From positions 1-32,700 of the forward strand of contig CAMONC010000010.1 of the NCBI GenBank assembly GCA_946620235.1: 32,700 bases of DNA. The letters run 5' to 3'. Shown one piece after another: positions 1 through 8,280 of the stretch. Source of the stretch: an uncultured Lachnospiraceae bacterium (GTDB lineage Bacteria > Bacillota > Clostridia > Lachnospirales > Lachnospiraceae). Numbering within the stretch: position 1 is the first letter of the stretch; every line of letters starts with the position of its first letter. The position numbers and the translations under genes are program-made. The notes under the pieces are model-generated. The model did no database searches. It saw nothing but the letters and a program-made list of their open reading frames with translations, and was not told the origin of the DNA.

Positions 1-1
1 C

Positions 2-139
2 GTGGTAAGTCAGTATACTATGGAGGAAGCCAAGGTTAATCAGGAACTCATCAAGCAGCAGATACTTGAGAGAGTTCAGGCTATGTTTAATTCGGATTTT
101 GTGTTTAATGTATCGTTCGGTGAGTACATGTTCCAGTAA
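2..139 (+). CDS. fliL: Flagellar basal body-associated protein FliL, C-terminal end (partial)
   Basis: Reading frame open from the left window edge to a TAA at 137-139, giving 45 residues ending in FNVSFGEYMFQ. FliL proteins end in a comparable beta-strand of the form V-x-F-x-E-(Y/F)-x-x-Q after an amphipathic helix, and here the helix-like stretch QELIKQQILERVQAMF precedes it. FliL is a single-pass inner-membrane protein around the stator units. Its position directly ahead of fliM matches the usual Clostridia order. The start and the membrane segment lie outside the window. Assignment rests on a short tail plus context, so it is probable rather than certain. Confidence 0.7.
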   Translation: MVSQYTMEEAKVNQELIKQQILERVQAMFNSDFVFNVSFGEYMFQ

Positions 140-171
140 GAGGGCCAGGCGGACATGGGAGGTGAGCCGGA

Positions 172-1152
172 TTGAGTGAGGTTCTGTCACAAAATGAGAT
201 AGATAATCTACTGGCAGCCTTAAGCACCGGTGAACTGGACGCAGACACGCTTTCCGATACCAGCGAGAAGCAGGTCAAGAATTACGACTTCAAACGTCCG
301 GCGAAGTTCTCAAAGGAACACTTAAGGACACTGGAGATCATACACGAGCATTACGGCAGGCTGTTGTCGACGAACCTGCCCGTGTACTTGAGAAAGACGG
401 TACAGGTTGCCGTGGCCAGTTCGGAGACCGTTACTTTCTCCGAGTTTACCAACGCGCTTGCTTCACCGTCCATATTGGGGATCATTAATTTCCATCCCCT
501 GAACGGTACGATAATCCTGGACATGGCACCGAATCTCGGATTCGCGATGATAGACAGGATGCTCGGCGGACAAGGTAATGCACTTGACAGGAGCAGGGAC
601 TTCTCCGAGATAGAGATGACCATATTACAGAAGATGATGGTTGTCTGCATGCAGCTGATGCGCGATCCCTGGAAGAACGTAGTCGAGATTAATCCCGTTC
701 TGGATCGTATAGAGACGAATCCGGCATTTGCACAGATAATCTCTCCGAGTGACATGATCGCGATCGTAACATTGAATGTCAAGATAGGCGACACAGAGGG
801 ATTCTTCAATATATGTCTTCCTTTCTTTACATTGGAAGACGTTATGGATAAGCTTAATACCAAGTTCTGGTTCTCCAACATGACGGAGATCAGCGGTGAA
901 GAATATTCCAATTATATCGAAGCCATGATACGTCATGTAGATATACCTATCCGGGCCGTGCTCGGAGAAAGCAGCATATCGGTAGGCGACTTCATGATGC
1001 TGCAACCCGGAGATGTCATCCGGGTGGATACCGATGTAGATTCCGAATTGGATGTATATGTCGGTAATATCCGTAAGTTTAAAGGCTTGCCCGGATATAA
1101 CAGGGACAAGTTCGCGATGAAGATCACATCCGTGATCAGAGAGGAGGACTGA
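172..1152 (+). CDS. fliM: Flagellar motor switch protein FliM
   Basis: FliM is the middle C-ring protein; it binds phosphorylated CheY and, with FliG and FliY, sets rotation direction. The 326-residue product has the N-terminal CheY-docking peptide (LSQNEIDNLLAAL), a CheC-like middle domain with MLGGQGNALDRSRDFSEIEM, and a C-terminal SpoA/FliN-like domain (ISVGDFMMLQPGDVIRVD). Length is normal for the family. The start is a TTG, chosen because GGGAGGTGAG at 157-166 sits 5 bases upstream and the docking motif begins immediately after it; no ATG fits as well. It follows fliL by 32 bases and fliY starts 4 bases after its stop, so these are cotranscribed. Confidence 0.97.
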   Translation: MSEVLSQNEIDNLLAALSTGELDADTLSDTSEKQVKNYDFKRPAKFSKEHLRTLEIIHEHYGRLLSTNLPVYLRKTVQVAVASSETVTFSEFTNALASPSILGIINFHPLNGTIILDMAPNLGFAMIDRMLGGQGNALDRSRDFSEIEMTILQKMMVVCMQLMRDPWKNVVEINPVLDRIETNPAFAQIISPSDMIAIVTLNVKIGDTEGFFNICLPFFTLEDVMDKLNTKFWFSNMTEISGEEYSNYIEAMIRHVDIPIRAVLGESSISVGDFMMLQPGDVIRVDTDVDSELDVYVGNIRKFKGLPGYNRDKFAMKITSVIREED

Positions 1153-1156
1153 CTGC

Positions 1157-2389
1157 ATGGATGGAATGCTGTCACAGGACGAGATTAATGCGCTCCTAAA
1201 CGGCATGGATGTAGGCTCCGACAGCGGAGGAGATTCCGGTTCCAGTTCTGATGCAGAGGCAGGTGCAGCGTCTGATTCCGGCGGTTCCAGAGTGGGTGAC
1301 GATGAATTATCTGCAATGGAATGCGATGCCATTGGCGAGGTAGCCAACATATCAATGGGTTCCTCGGCCACGACGCTGTATTCGCTGGTCAATCGAAAGG
1401 TCAATATCACGACTCCCACGGTTACGTTGGCAACCTGGGACAATGTCATAGCCGATTACGAGAAGCCATGTGTATTTATTCAGATCAAATATACAGTCGG
1501 CCTGGATGGATCGAACATACTGGTACTCAAACAGCATGACGTGCTCGTGATCACCGACCTGATGATGGGCGGAGACGGTCAGAACGTAGAGGATACCGAG
1601 CTGAGTGAACTTCATCTGTCGGCTATATCAGAAGCCATGAACCAGATGATGGGTGCGTCGGCGACCTCGCTGTCAACCATGTTGGGCAAGATGATCGACA
1701 TATCTCCTCCGGAGGCCTCGCAGGTAGATTTTACCGAAGGCAAATCGGGATCGGAGATCGCGGAATTCCTCGGAGGAACATTCGCGAAGATCGCTTTCAG
1801 GATGCAGATAGATGATCTGGTTGATTCAACTATTATGCAGCTGTATCCGCTGGATTTCGCCAAGGATCTGTGTAACGTATTCCTGGCAAGCCAGTCACCC
1901 GAACCGGCACCGGCAGCAGCACCTGAACCCGAGCCCGTAGCACCTTCCGCTCCGGTCACACCGGTGGCACCTCCACCGCAGATGCAGGCGGCACCTCAGG
2001 CGGCCCCCGATCCGATGATGGCGGGATACGCGCAACCGATGCCGCAGATGTATGCACAGCCGATGCCGCAGATGTACGCGCAACCGATGGCACCTACCAA
2101 TGTCACTCCGGCGCAGTTCCAGAATCTGACGCCGAATCTGGCAGGAATATCCGGAGGCGAGAATATCGGCATCATCATGGATGTTCCACTGGAGGTTACC
2201 GTAGAACTGGGTAGGACCAGCAAATCGATTTCGGAAATACTTGATTTTGCTCCCGGTACGATCCTGGAGCTTGACAAGATAGCGGGAGAACCCGTAGACG
2301 TCCTGGTCAACGGCAAGTTCGTTGCAAAAGGCGAAGTAGTAGTTATAGAAGAAAGTTTCGGCGTTCGCGTCACAGAAATCATCAAATAA
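1157..2389 (+). CDS. fliY: Flagellar motor switch phosphatase FliY (FliN-type)
   Basis: FliY replaces FliN in many Gram-positives: it is both a C-ring subunit and a CheY-P phosphatase. The 410-residue protein has an N-terminal CheY-binding peptide (MLSQDEINALLNG, about 4-16), two CheC-type phosphatase half-sites, a Pro/Ala/Gln-rich linker (about 245-320) and a C-terminal SpoA/FliN domain (about 335-410). Both half-sites fit the CheC pattern (D/S)-x3-E-x2-N-x22-P: DAIGEVAN and SAISEAMN, each followed by P after 22 residues. Both centres therefore look active. The ribosome binding site GAGGAGGA lies inside the end of fliM. The linker contains a tandem repeat of YAQPMPQM, listed separately. Confidence 0.96.
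   Translation: MDGMLSQDEINALLNGMDVGSDSGGDSGSSSDAEAGAASDSGGSRVGDDELSAMECDAIGEVANISMGSSATTLYSLVNRKVNITTPTVTLATWDNVIADYEKPCVFIQIKYTVGLDGSNILVLKQHDVLVITDLMMGGDGQNVEDTELSELHLSAISEAMNQMMGASATSLSTMLGKMIDISPPEASQVDFTEGKSGSEIAEFLGGTFAKIAFRMQIDDLVDSTIMQLYPLDFAKDLCNVFLASQSPEPAPAAAPEPEPVAPSAPVTPVAPPPQMQAAPQAAPDPMMAGYAQPMPQMYAQPMPQMYAQPMAPTNVTPAQFQNLTPNLAGISGGENIGIIMDVPLEVTVELGRTSKSISEILDFAPGTILELDKIAGEPVDVLVNGKFVAKGEVVVIEESFGVRVTEIIK
2027..2089 (+). repeat. 24-bp tandem repeat in the fliY linker (2.6 copies)
   Basis: Two full 24-bp units (2027-2050, 2051-2074) and a 15-base partial unit (2075-2089) encode YAQPMPQM-YAQPMPQM-YAQPM. Units differ at a few third positions (tacgcgcaa versus tatgcacag). The frame is kept, so copy-number change by slippage or recombination would lengthen or shorten the linker between the phosphatase and SpoA domains without breaking the gene. 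Confidence 0.9.
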
Positions 2390-2404
2390 TAGGAGACAAG
2401 AGAA

Positions 2405-2767
2405 ATGGCAAAAAACATTTTAATTTGCGATGATGCAGCTTTCATGAGAATGATGATCAAGGACATTCTGACCAAGAATGGCTACAACATTGCAGGAGAG
2501 GCTGAGAATGGCGCTATGGCAGTTGATAAGTACAATGAGACCAAACCCGATCTCGTACTTATGGATATCACGATGCCTGAGATGGATGGTATCCAGGCTC
2601 TGAAGAAGATCAAGGAGAATGATCCTTCAGCCTCTGTTATAATGTGCTCGGCTATGGGCCAGCAGGCTATGGTTATCGAATCTATTCAGTCGGGTGCCAG
2701 AGACTTCATAGTTAAGCCTTTCCAGGCAGACAGAGTATTGGAAGCTGTACAGAAGGTTCTCGGATAA
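2405..2767 (+). CDS. cheY: Chemotaxis response regulator CheY
   Basis: Stand-alone receiver domain of 120 residues, the standard CheY length, with no output domain. The acidic pocket (D9, D10), phospho-acceptor D54 in VLMDITMPEMDG, the Thr/Ser switch position (CSAMG) and the conserved Lys in IVKPFQ are all present. Phosphorylated by CheA, it binds FliM and FliY and is dephosphorylated by FliY and CheC. It has its own ribosome binding site (AGGAGA). Its stop overlaps the fliO start by one base (TAATG), so the two are probably translationally coupled. Placement between fliY and fliO is the usual Gram-positive arrangement. Confidence 0.96.
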   Translation: MAKNILICDDAAFMRMMIKDILTKNGYNIAGEAENGAMAVDKYNETKPDLVLMDITMPEMDGIQALKKIKENDPSASVIMCSAMGQQAMVIESIQSGARDFIVKPFQADRVLEAVQKVLG

Positions 2768-3126
2768 TGGGCTCTTCCTACGCCCAGTTTATAGTCGTAC
2801 TGCTTATATTTGTCGGGGTTTTGGCGGTAACTCTCTGGGTGACCAGATGGATGTCGGGATATCAGAGGGTTAAGGGCAGTGACTCCAATATCGGTCTGAT
2901 CGACAGTCAGACCATAGGTAATGGCAAATACATACAGATAGTACGTCTGGGTGACAGGTATTTTGCTTTAGCTGTATCCAAGGATAATGTCAGTCTGATC
3001 AGTGAACTGGACAAAGATTCTCTTATCATACGTGAGGGGAGTTCTCGGACTGCGTCATTCAAGGATATCCTGTCCGGCATCAGACCGGCTCCCGGTGGTG
3101 ATACCATTGAAAACGAGAACAAGTAA
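2767..3126 (+). CDS. fliO: Flagellar export gate assembly protein FliO/FliZ
   Basis: A 119-residue protein with one N-terminal membrane helix (about 6-28, FIVVLLIFVGVLAVTLWV) and a cytoplasmic domain carrying the FliO-typical pattern QTIGNGKYIQIVRLGDRYFALAVSKDNVSLISEL. FliO helps assemble the FliP pentamer of the type III export gate. FliO is poorly conserved, so the call combines the membrane-plus-beta-domain layout, the length and the position immediately before fliP. It begins in the TAATG overlap with the end of cheY, with GAAGG in the cheY 3' end as a possible ribosome binding site. Confidence 0.88.
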   Translation: MGSSYAQFIVVLLIFVGVLAVTLWVTRWMSGYQRVKGSDSNIGLIDSQTIGNGKYIQIVRLGDRYFALAVSKDNVSLISELDKDSLIIREGSSRTASFKDILSGIRPAPGGDTIENENK

Positions 3127-3148
3127 CAGAAGAAGCTGTCTTCATATA

Positions 3149-4000
3149 GTGAGAATAATATGCCTGCTGGTTACGGTGGGCATATTGTGTGTGTCGGGGC
3201 CTGCTACCATGCGGGTGTATGCGGTTGAGCAGATCGACAATGAGCATCACCTGACCGGCGATACAGAGGACAGTACCAATATCGACAATCCGGGTACGAG
3301 CGAAACACCGGAAGACCTTGCGGAACTCAATATAGCCAATACTGTGACCATCACGTATGCAAACGGGAACGGTCAGATAAACGGTGCACTCAGGATACTC
3401 ATCATCCTGACAGCGATATCGCTGGCACCTTTTCTTATCATTATGCTCACATGCTTCACCAGGATCATCGTGGTGTTGCATTTCACAAGGATGGCGCTGA
3501 ACACACAGACCGCCCCTCCCAATAATGTGTTGATCGCATTGGCACTGTTCCTGACTTTCTTCATCATGCAGCCCACCATTCTGACGGTATATAACGAAGC
3601 CATAGTGCCGTTTGAGGCAGGTGAGCTGGATGCTCCGGATGCTTTTGAGGCCGGAATGAAGCCCATACGTGAATTTATGTATCCTCAGACTCAGCGTAAG
3701 GATCTGCAGATGTTTCTGGATATATCCCGGACGGAATGGGACGGAACTCTGGAGTCAATACCGAATGCGGTTCTGATCCCGAGCTTCATCATCAGCGAGC
3801 TCAGAAGTGCATTTATTATCGGCTTTTTGATCTACATACCGTTTATCATTATAGATATGGTGGTGGCGTCCACTCTGATGAGTATGGGTATGATGATGCT
3901 GCCGCCGACTACGATATCGGCGCCGTTCAAGATATTGCTTTTCGTTTTGGCGGATGGCTGGAATCTGGTCATCATGAACGTAGTCAAGACATATTTCTGA
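3149..4000 (+). CDS. fliP: Flagellar type III export gate protein FliP
   Basis: FliP forms the core of the export gate with FliQ and FliR. The conserved region is clear: LAPFLIIMLTCFTRIIVVLH, then PPNNVLIALALFLTFFIMQP, and near the C terminus FIIIDMVVASTLMSMGMMMLPP. The ORF track begins at GTG 3002, inside fliO. I prefer GTG 3149 (283 residues) because it directly precedes a signal-peptide-like hydrophobic segment (RIICLLVTVGILCVSG) and avoids a 125-base overlap. Its ribosome binding site is weak (AGAAGAAG, 13 bases upstream), so the start stays uncertain. Between the signal segment and the first conserved helix lies an acidic stretch of about 45 residues, longer than in many FliP proteins. 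Confidence 0.93.
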   Translation: MRIICLLVTVGILCVSGPATMRVYAVEQIDNEHHLTGDTEDSTNIDNPGTSETPEDLAELNIANTVTITYANGNGQINGALRILIILTAISLAPFLIIMLTCFTRIIVVLHFTRMALNTQTAPPNNVLIALALFLTFFIMQPTILTVYNEAIVPFEAGELDAPDAFEAGMKPIREFMYPQTQRKDLQMFLDISRTEWDGTLESIPNAVLIPSFIISELRSAFIIGFLIYIPFIIIDMVVASTLMSMGMMMLPPTTISAPFKILLFVLADGWNLVIMNVVKTYF

Positions 4001-4013
4001 CAGGAGGATCAGC

Positions 4014-4283
4014 ATGGCCATAGAAGATGTTACACAGATCATAGGTGATGCACTCTTTACGATACTCAAGACTGCTATGCCGGTGTTGCTTGTGAGTCTT
4101 TGCGTGGGCTTGATCGTATCCATTTTTCAGACTGTTACATCCATTCAGGAACAGACGCTGACCTTCGTTCCCAAGGTTATAGCCATATTCCTGACGCTTA
4201 CTCTGATAGGCAACTGGATGCTGAATAATATATTGGCCTATATAGATAACTTATGGGGGAGTTTCGCAGTATATATCAGGTGA
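4014..4283 (+). CDS. fliQ: Flagellar type III export gate protein FliQ
   Basis: An 89-residue protein with two membrane helices, the standard FliQ size and layout. The pattern VGLIVSIFQTVTSIQEQTLTFVPKVIAIF is the FliQ signature. It packs around FliP and FliR in the helical gate assembly. A strong ribosome binding site, GGAGGATC, is 7 bases or so before the ATG. It lies 13 bases after fliP and its TGA is 4 bases before the preferred fliR ATG, so it belongs to the same translational unit. Confidence 0.97.
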   Translation: MAIEDVTQIIGDALFTILKTAMPVLLVSLCVGLIVSIFQTVTSIQEQTLTFVPKVIAIFLTLTLIGNWMLNNILAYIDNLWGSFAVYIR

Positions 4284-4287
4284 TGTG

Positions 4288-5070
4288 ATGTTAGATATCC
4301 ATTTCACATACAGCGATCTGCAACATTTTCTCCTCATCCTTATGCGGGTGGCTTCTTTTGTTTTTGTTGCCCCCTTTTTTAACGGCAACAACCAGACACC
4401 GAGGCGTGTCAAGGCGGGGTTCAGCGTTATGCTGGCGATACTGCTGTTTGGCATGGTGGAAAAGCCGGACCTGACGTTTGATACCGAGATCGAGTACGCG
4501 ATCATAGTGATGAAGGAGACCATATGCGGACTCCTGATAGGTCTGGGAGCGCAGTTGTGCACGGCAGTGGCTGTCCTGGCCGGCTACATTGTGGATATAG
4601 AGACAGGCATGAGCATGGCTCAGGTCTTTGATGTGAACACCAGACAGCAGGTATCCATCTCGAGCGGGATCTATAATTATTCGTTTCTGCTCATTATGGT
4701 CATTTCGGGAGTCTATAAGTACCTTTTGGGAGCTCTTGTGGATTCGTTTACTTTGATCCCGATCGGCGGGCAGGTGTTTCACACAGAGCAGCTTGTCGGC
4801 CAGATAATAGCTTTTATGGGGCAGTACATGTCCATAGGCTTCAGAGTTGCACTGCCGATCTTCTGCTGCATCCTGATACTGAATTCGGTGTTGGGTATAC
4901 TTGCGAAGGTTGCGCCTCAGATGAACATGTTTGCTGTCGGTATGCAGCTTAAAGTTTTGACAGGCTTGTCTCTGCTATATATTTCAACCTTTACGCTTCC
5001 GAAGATATCGGAGTTCATATTCACAGAGATGAGACGTTTGATAGTTGGTTTTGTAGAGGGTATGATGTGA
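4288..5070 (+). CDS. fliR: Flagellar type III export gate protein FliR
   Basis: About 260 residues with six hydrophobic segments. Family features include the N-terminal LMRVASFVFVAPFF, PRRVKAGFSVMLAILL and the central LIGLGAQLCTAVAVLAGYIVDIETGMSMAQVFDV. FliR completes the FliP-FliQ-FliR gate. The ORF track starts at GTG 4285. I use the adjacent ATG 4288 because AGGTGA (4278-4283, overlapping the fliQ stop) is then 4 bases away instead of 1; the difference is a single residue. Its stop overlaps the flhB GTG by 4 bases. Confidence 0.95.
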   Translation: MLDIHFTYSDLQHFLLILMRVASFVFVAPFFNGNNQTPRRVKAGFSVMLAILLFGMVEKPDLTFDTEIEYAIIVMKETICGLLIGLGAQLCTAVAVLAGYIVDIETGMSMAQVFDVNTRQQVSISSGIYNYSFLLIMVISGVYKYLLGALVDSFTLIPIGGQVFHTEQLVGQIIAFMGQYMSIGFRVALPIFCCILILNSVLGILAKVAPQMNMFAVGMQLKVLTGLSLLYISTFTLPKISEFIFTEMRRLIVGFVEGMM

Positions 5071-6179
5071 GCCTGAAGTACGATCTTCAGTTCTTCGCCA
5101 AGGACGGTCCGGGCGGAGAAAAAACGGAACCGGCTACCGCCAAGAAGTTAAGGGATGCCCGCAGAGAAGGACAGGTGGCCAAGAGCAGGGAAGTATCGAA
5201 TGCCGCGATGCTGCTTTCGCTGTTCGTGTTCTTAAGTCTGGTGGTCGGTTATTACGGATCCAGCTTCCTGAACATTTTCGATATGGTATATAACCGTATC
5301 CCGGAGTGGACCGTGATGCATGGCGGTGAGATGCCGCTTGCCACTATCTATGCCGCTTTACGGGATATAGTTTTTAAGTTCCTTTCCATAGTGCTGCCGG
5401 CACTGATCATCGGATTTGTGGTACCTTTCATTGCAAATCTGGTACAGGTCAAATGGTCACCGACCACTAAACCGATGCAACCCAAATTCAGCAAGCTGAA
5501 TCCGCTTAACGGTATCAAGAGGCTCTTTTCGCTGAATTCGCTGATGGAGCTTCTTAAGTCGATCCTCAAGATCGCCATCATCGGGTTTGTGGTTTATCTG
5601 TATATCAGAAAGGAACAGAATCGCTTTCTGATAATTTTGGAAATGCCGGTAATGGATGCGCTGAAACAGCTGTTGAGCGTGATCGTTACCATAGGAATAA
5701 GGATCTCCGCGGTGTATGTCGTTCTGGCTGCCGCTGACTACATTTACCAGAAATGGAAGTTCAGCGAGGACATGAAGATGACCAAGCAGGAAGTCAAGGA
5801 CGAGTACAAGAACATGGAGGGAGATCCGCAGATCAAATCGCAACAGAAAGCCAGGATGTTGCAGGCATCGAGACGCCGTATGATGTCGCGGCTTCCCGAA
5901 GCGGATGTGGTTATCACGAACCCTACGCATTACGCAGTGGCCATTAAGTACGATCCCGACCTGTATGATGCTCCTTTTGTGGTGGCAAAGGGCAGTGATT
6001 ATCTGGCTGCCAGGATTAAGGAAATCGCAGCGGAGAACCATATCGAGATAGTTGAGAACAAGCCTCTCGCACGTATGCTTTATGCAAATGTTGAGGTGGA
6101 TCAGATCGTACCGCCTGAGTTATATCAGGCAGTGGCCGAGGTTCTGGCCTTTGTATATCACTTACAGGGCAGAGTCTGA
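5067..6179 (+). CDS. flhB: Flagellar export switch protein FlhB
   Basis: FlhB is the membrane protein that switches export from rod/hook to filament substrates after cleaving itself. The 370-residue product shows the N-terminal EKTEPATAKKLRDARREGQVAKS motif, four membrane segments, and the cytoplasmic autocleavage site NPTH at residues 285-288, with cleavage expected between N285 and P286. The C-terminal part (AIKYDPDLYDAPFVVAKG, ENKPLARMLY) is intact. The start is GTG 5067 overlapping the fliR stop (GTGA), with GAGGG 6 bases upstream, which indicates translational coupling. The N terminus contains DLQFFA, common in clostridial FlhB. Confidence 0.97.
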   Translation: MSLKYDLQFFAKDGPGGEKTEPATAKKLRDARREGQVAKSREVSNAAMLLSLFVFLSLVVGYYGSSFLNIFDMVYNRIPEWTVMHGGEMPLATIYAALRDIVFKFLSIVLPALIIGFVVPFIANLVQVKWSPTTKPMQPKFSKLNPLNGIKRLFSLNSLMELLKSILKIAIIGFVVYLYIRKEQNRFLIILEMPVMDALKQLLSVIVTIGIRISAVYVVLAAADYIYQKWKFSEDMKMTKQEVKDEYKNMEGDPQIKSQQKARMLQASRRRMMSRLPEADVVITNPTHYAVAIKYDPDLYDAPFVVAKGSDYLAARIKEIAAENHIEIVENKPLARMLYANVEVDQIVPPELYQAVAEVLAFVYHLQGRV

Positions 6180-6236
6180 GACATATTACGGCTTTGCTGT
6201 TCAGGTGTTTTTTAAAACTACAGAAAGGAGGAGCAC

Positions 6237-8279
6237 ATGGGTAAGTTTAAGCTTGCTGACGCCGGTGTCGCTACGTATCTGCTTATAGCGTTCGTCATGA
6301 TGATCGTTCCGATGCCTGAATGGCTGCTGGATATTTTCCTGACAGCCGATATGGGTATCAGCTTTACCATCCTCTTTACTTCCATGTTTGCCGAGGAAGT
6401 ACTGGGCATGAGTTTCTATCCCACCATGCTGCTCTTCTCAACCATATTCCGTATCGCTCTGAACGTATCATCGACGAGACTGATCCTCGCACAGGGCAGT
6501 GCCGGTAACGTTATCCAGGTGTTCGGTGAGTTCGTGGGCGGCGGTGATCTGGTCATAGGTATCATCGTGTATCTGATCCTGGTCGTCGTCCAGTTCGTTG
6601 TTATCAATAAAGGTTCAGAGAGAGTTGCCGAGGTAACGGCCAGATTCACTCTGGATGCTATGCCCGGTAAGCAGATGGCTATCGATGCCGACCTGAATAC
6701 CGGAGCCATCACGGATGAAGAAGCCAAAATCAGACGAGATAAGATACAGGAAGAAGCCACCTTTTTCGGCTCCATGGATGGTGCTGTCAAGTTCGTAAAG
6801 GGAGATGCAAACGCCGGCCTGATCATAACCGCGATCAATATCGTGGGCGGTATAGCAATGGGTGTCCTCAGGATGGGCATGGATATTGCCACTGCGCTCA
6901 ACTGGTATACGATACTGACCATAGGCGACGGTCTGGTAAGTATGATCTCTTCACTCCTGATATCACTGGCGACAGGTATCCTGGTAACCAAGGGGTCCAA
7001 AACGGCGGATTTCGGTTCGACCCTGCTGTCGCAGTTGTTCGGTATACCGAAAGCATTATATATAGTAGGCGGAGTGCTCGCTTTCCTGGGAATAGTCACT
7101 CCTTTGAACACTGTACTTTTTGTGGTAGCGGGAGCGATATTCATCATCGTGGCCAGAGTCATAGCCGGCACGATAGAGACTGCGAAGATCGAGTCCGAGG
7201 TTGAGAGCGAGGAAGCTGCCGCAGAGGAGATCAGGCAGCCCGAGAATGTCACTTCGTTGCTTAATGTGGATCCTATAGAGCTGGAGTTCGGATATGGTAT
7301 CATCCCTCTGGCCGATGTTAACCAGGGCGGCGACCTGCTTGACCGAGTTGTCATGATCAGACGACAGATCGCTCTGGAACTCGGTACCGTGGTGCCTATC
7401 ATCCGTTTGCGCGATAACATACAGCTCAATCCGAACCAATATATCATCAAGATCAAGGGCGTACAGGTATCGGAGGGAGAGATCCTTTTTGATCACTATA
7501 TGGCGATGAATCCCGGATTCATCACCGAGAAGATCCCGGGTATTGATACCACTGAGCCTTCTTTCGGACTCCCGGCCACATGGATCACCGAGGGACAGAG
7601 AGAAAAGGCTGAGAGTATGGGGTATACGGTAGTCGATCCTCCGTCCATAATCGCAACTCATCTGACCGAGGTCATCAGACAGCATATCGCGGAGCTGCTG
7701 ACACGTCAGGATGTACAGAACCTGATCGATAACCTCAAGGAGACCAATCCTTCGATCGTCGATGAACTTGTTCCCAAACTGCTCGGTCTCGGAGAAATCC
7801 AGAAGGTTCTGCAGAATCTTCTGTCGGAAGGCATATCCATACGTGATCTGCTGACCATATTTGAGACCATGGCGGATTATGCGACTACGACCAGAGATAC
7901 GGATATACTTACCGAATACATCCGTCAGGCTCTGAAGAGAGCCATATCCAATAAATTTTTCCCTGCCAACGAGACTACGCAGGTAGTGACTGTGGATCCT
8001 GCGCTTGAACAGGATATCATGGCAAGTGTGAAGCAGACTGAACAGGGTGCCTATCTGACGATGGATCCGCAGAAGATCGAAGCTATCATGGCGAGTGTGA
8101 AAGAAGAGATTGATAAACTGGAGAATCTCGGCAAAAATCCTATAATCATTACTTCGCCTATCGTCAGAATATATTTTAAGAAGCTTACTGAAGAATACTT
8201 TAAGGACCTGATAGTAGTGTCCTATAATGAGTTAGAGTCTAATATCAGTATTCAATCTATAGGAACGGTAAAAGCTTAA
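6237..8279 (+). CDS. flhA: Flagellar export gate protein FlhA
   Basis: The 680-residue protein has the family layout: about eight N-terminal membrane helices (to about residue 315) and a large C-terminal cytoplasmic domain that forms the nonameric ring docking chaperone-substrate complexes. The FHIPEP signature region is clear (STRLILAQGSAGNVIQVFGEFV and KIQEEATFFGSMDGAVKFVKGD). A strong ribosome binding site, AAAGGAGGAG at 6224-6233, precedes the ATG. The 57-base gap after flhB is one of the larger gaps in the operon but holds no convincing promoter. Confidence 0.98.
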   Translation: MGKFKLADAGVATYLLIAFVMMIVPMPEWLLDIFLTADMGISFTILFTSMFAEEVLGMSFYPTMLLFSTIFRIALNVSSTRLILAQGSAGNVIQVFGEFVGGGDLVIGIIVYLILVVVQFVVINKGSERVAEVTARFTLDAMPGKQMAIDADLNTGAITDEEAKIRRDKIQEEATFFGSMDGAVKFVKGDANAGLIITAINIVGGIAMGVLRMGMDIATALNWYTILTIGDGLVSMISSLLISLATGILVTKGSKTADFGSTLLSQLFGIPKALYIVGGVLAFLGIVTPLNTVLFVVAGAIFIIVARVIAGTIETAKIESEVESEEAAAEEIRQPENVTSLLNVDPIELEFGYGIIPLADVNQGGDLLDRVVMIRRQIALELGTVVPIIRLRDNIQLNPNQYIIKIKGVQVSEGEILFDHYMAMNPGFITEKIPGIDTTEPSFGLPATWITEGQREKAESMGYTVVDPPSIIATHLTEVIRQHIAELLTRQDVQNLIDNLKETNPSIVDELVPKLLGLGEIQKVLQNLLSEGISIRDLLTIFETMADYATTTRDTDILTEYIRQALKRAISNKFFPANETTQVVTVDPALEQDIMASVKQTEQGAYLTMDPQKIEAIMASVKEEIDKLENLGKNPIIITSPIVRIYFKKLTEEYFKDLIVVSYNELESNISIQSIGTVKA

Positions 8280-8280
8280 G

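Noticed and set aside
625-1449. Minus-strand ORF of 274 aa opposite fliM/fliY
   Set aside because: It crosses two certain genes, has no ribosome binding site or recognisable motif, and its composition is what the opposite strand of these codons gives.
3002-3148. N-terminal extension of fliP from GTG 3002
   Set aside because: Would overlap fliO by 125 bases and put about 49 polar residues in front of a signal-peptide-like segment.
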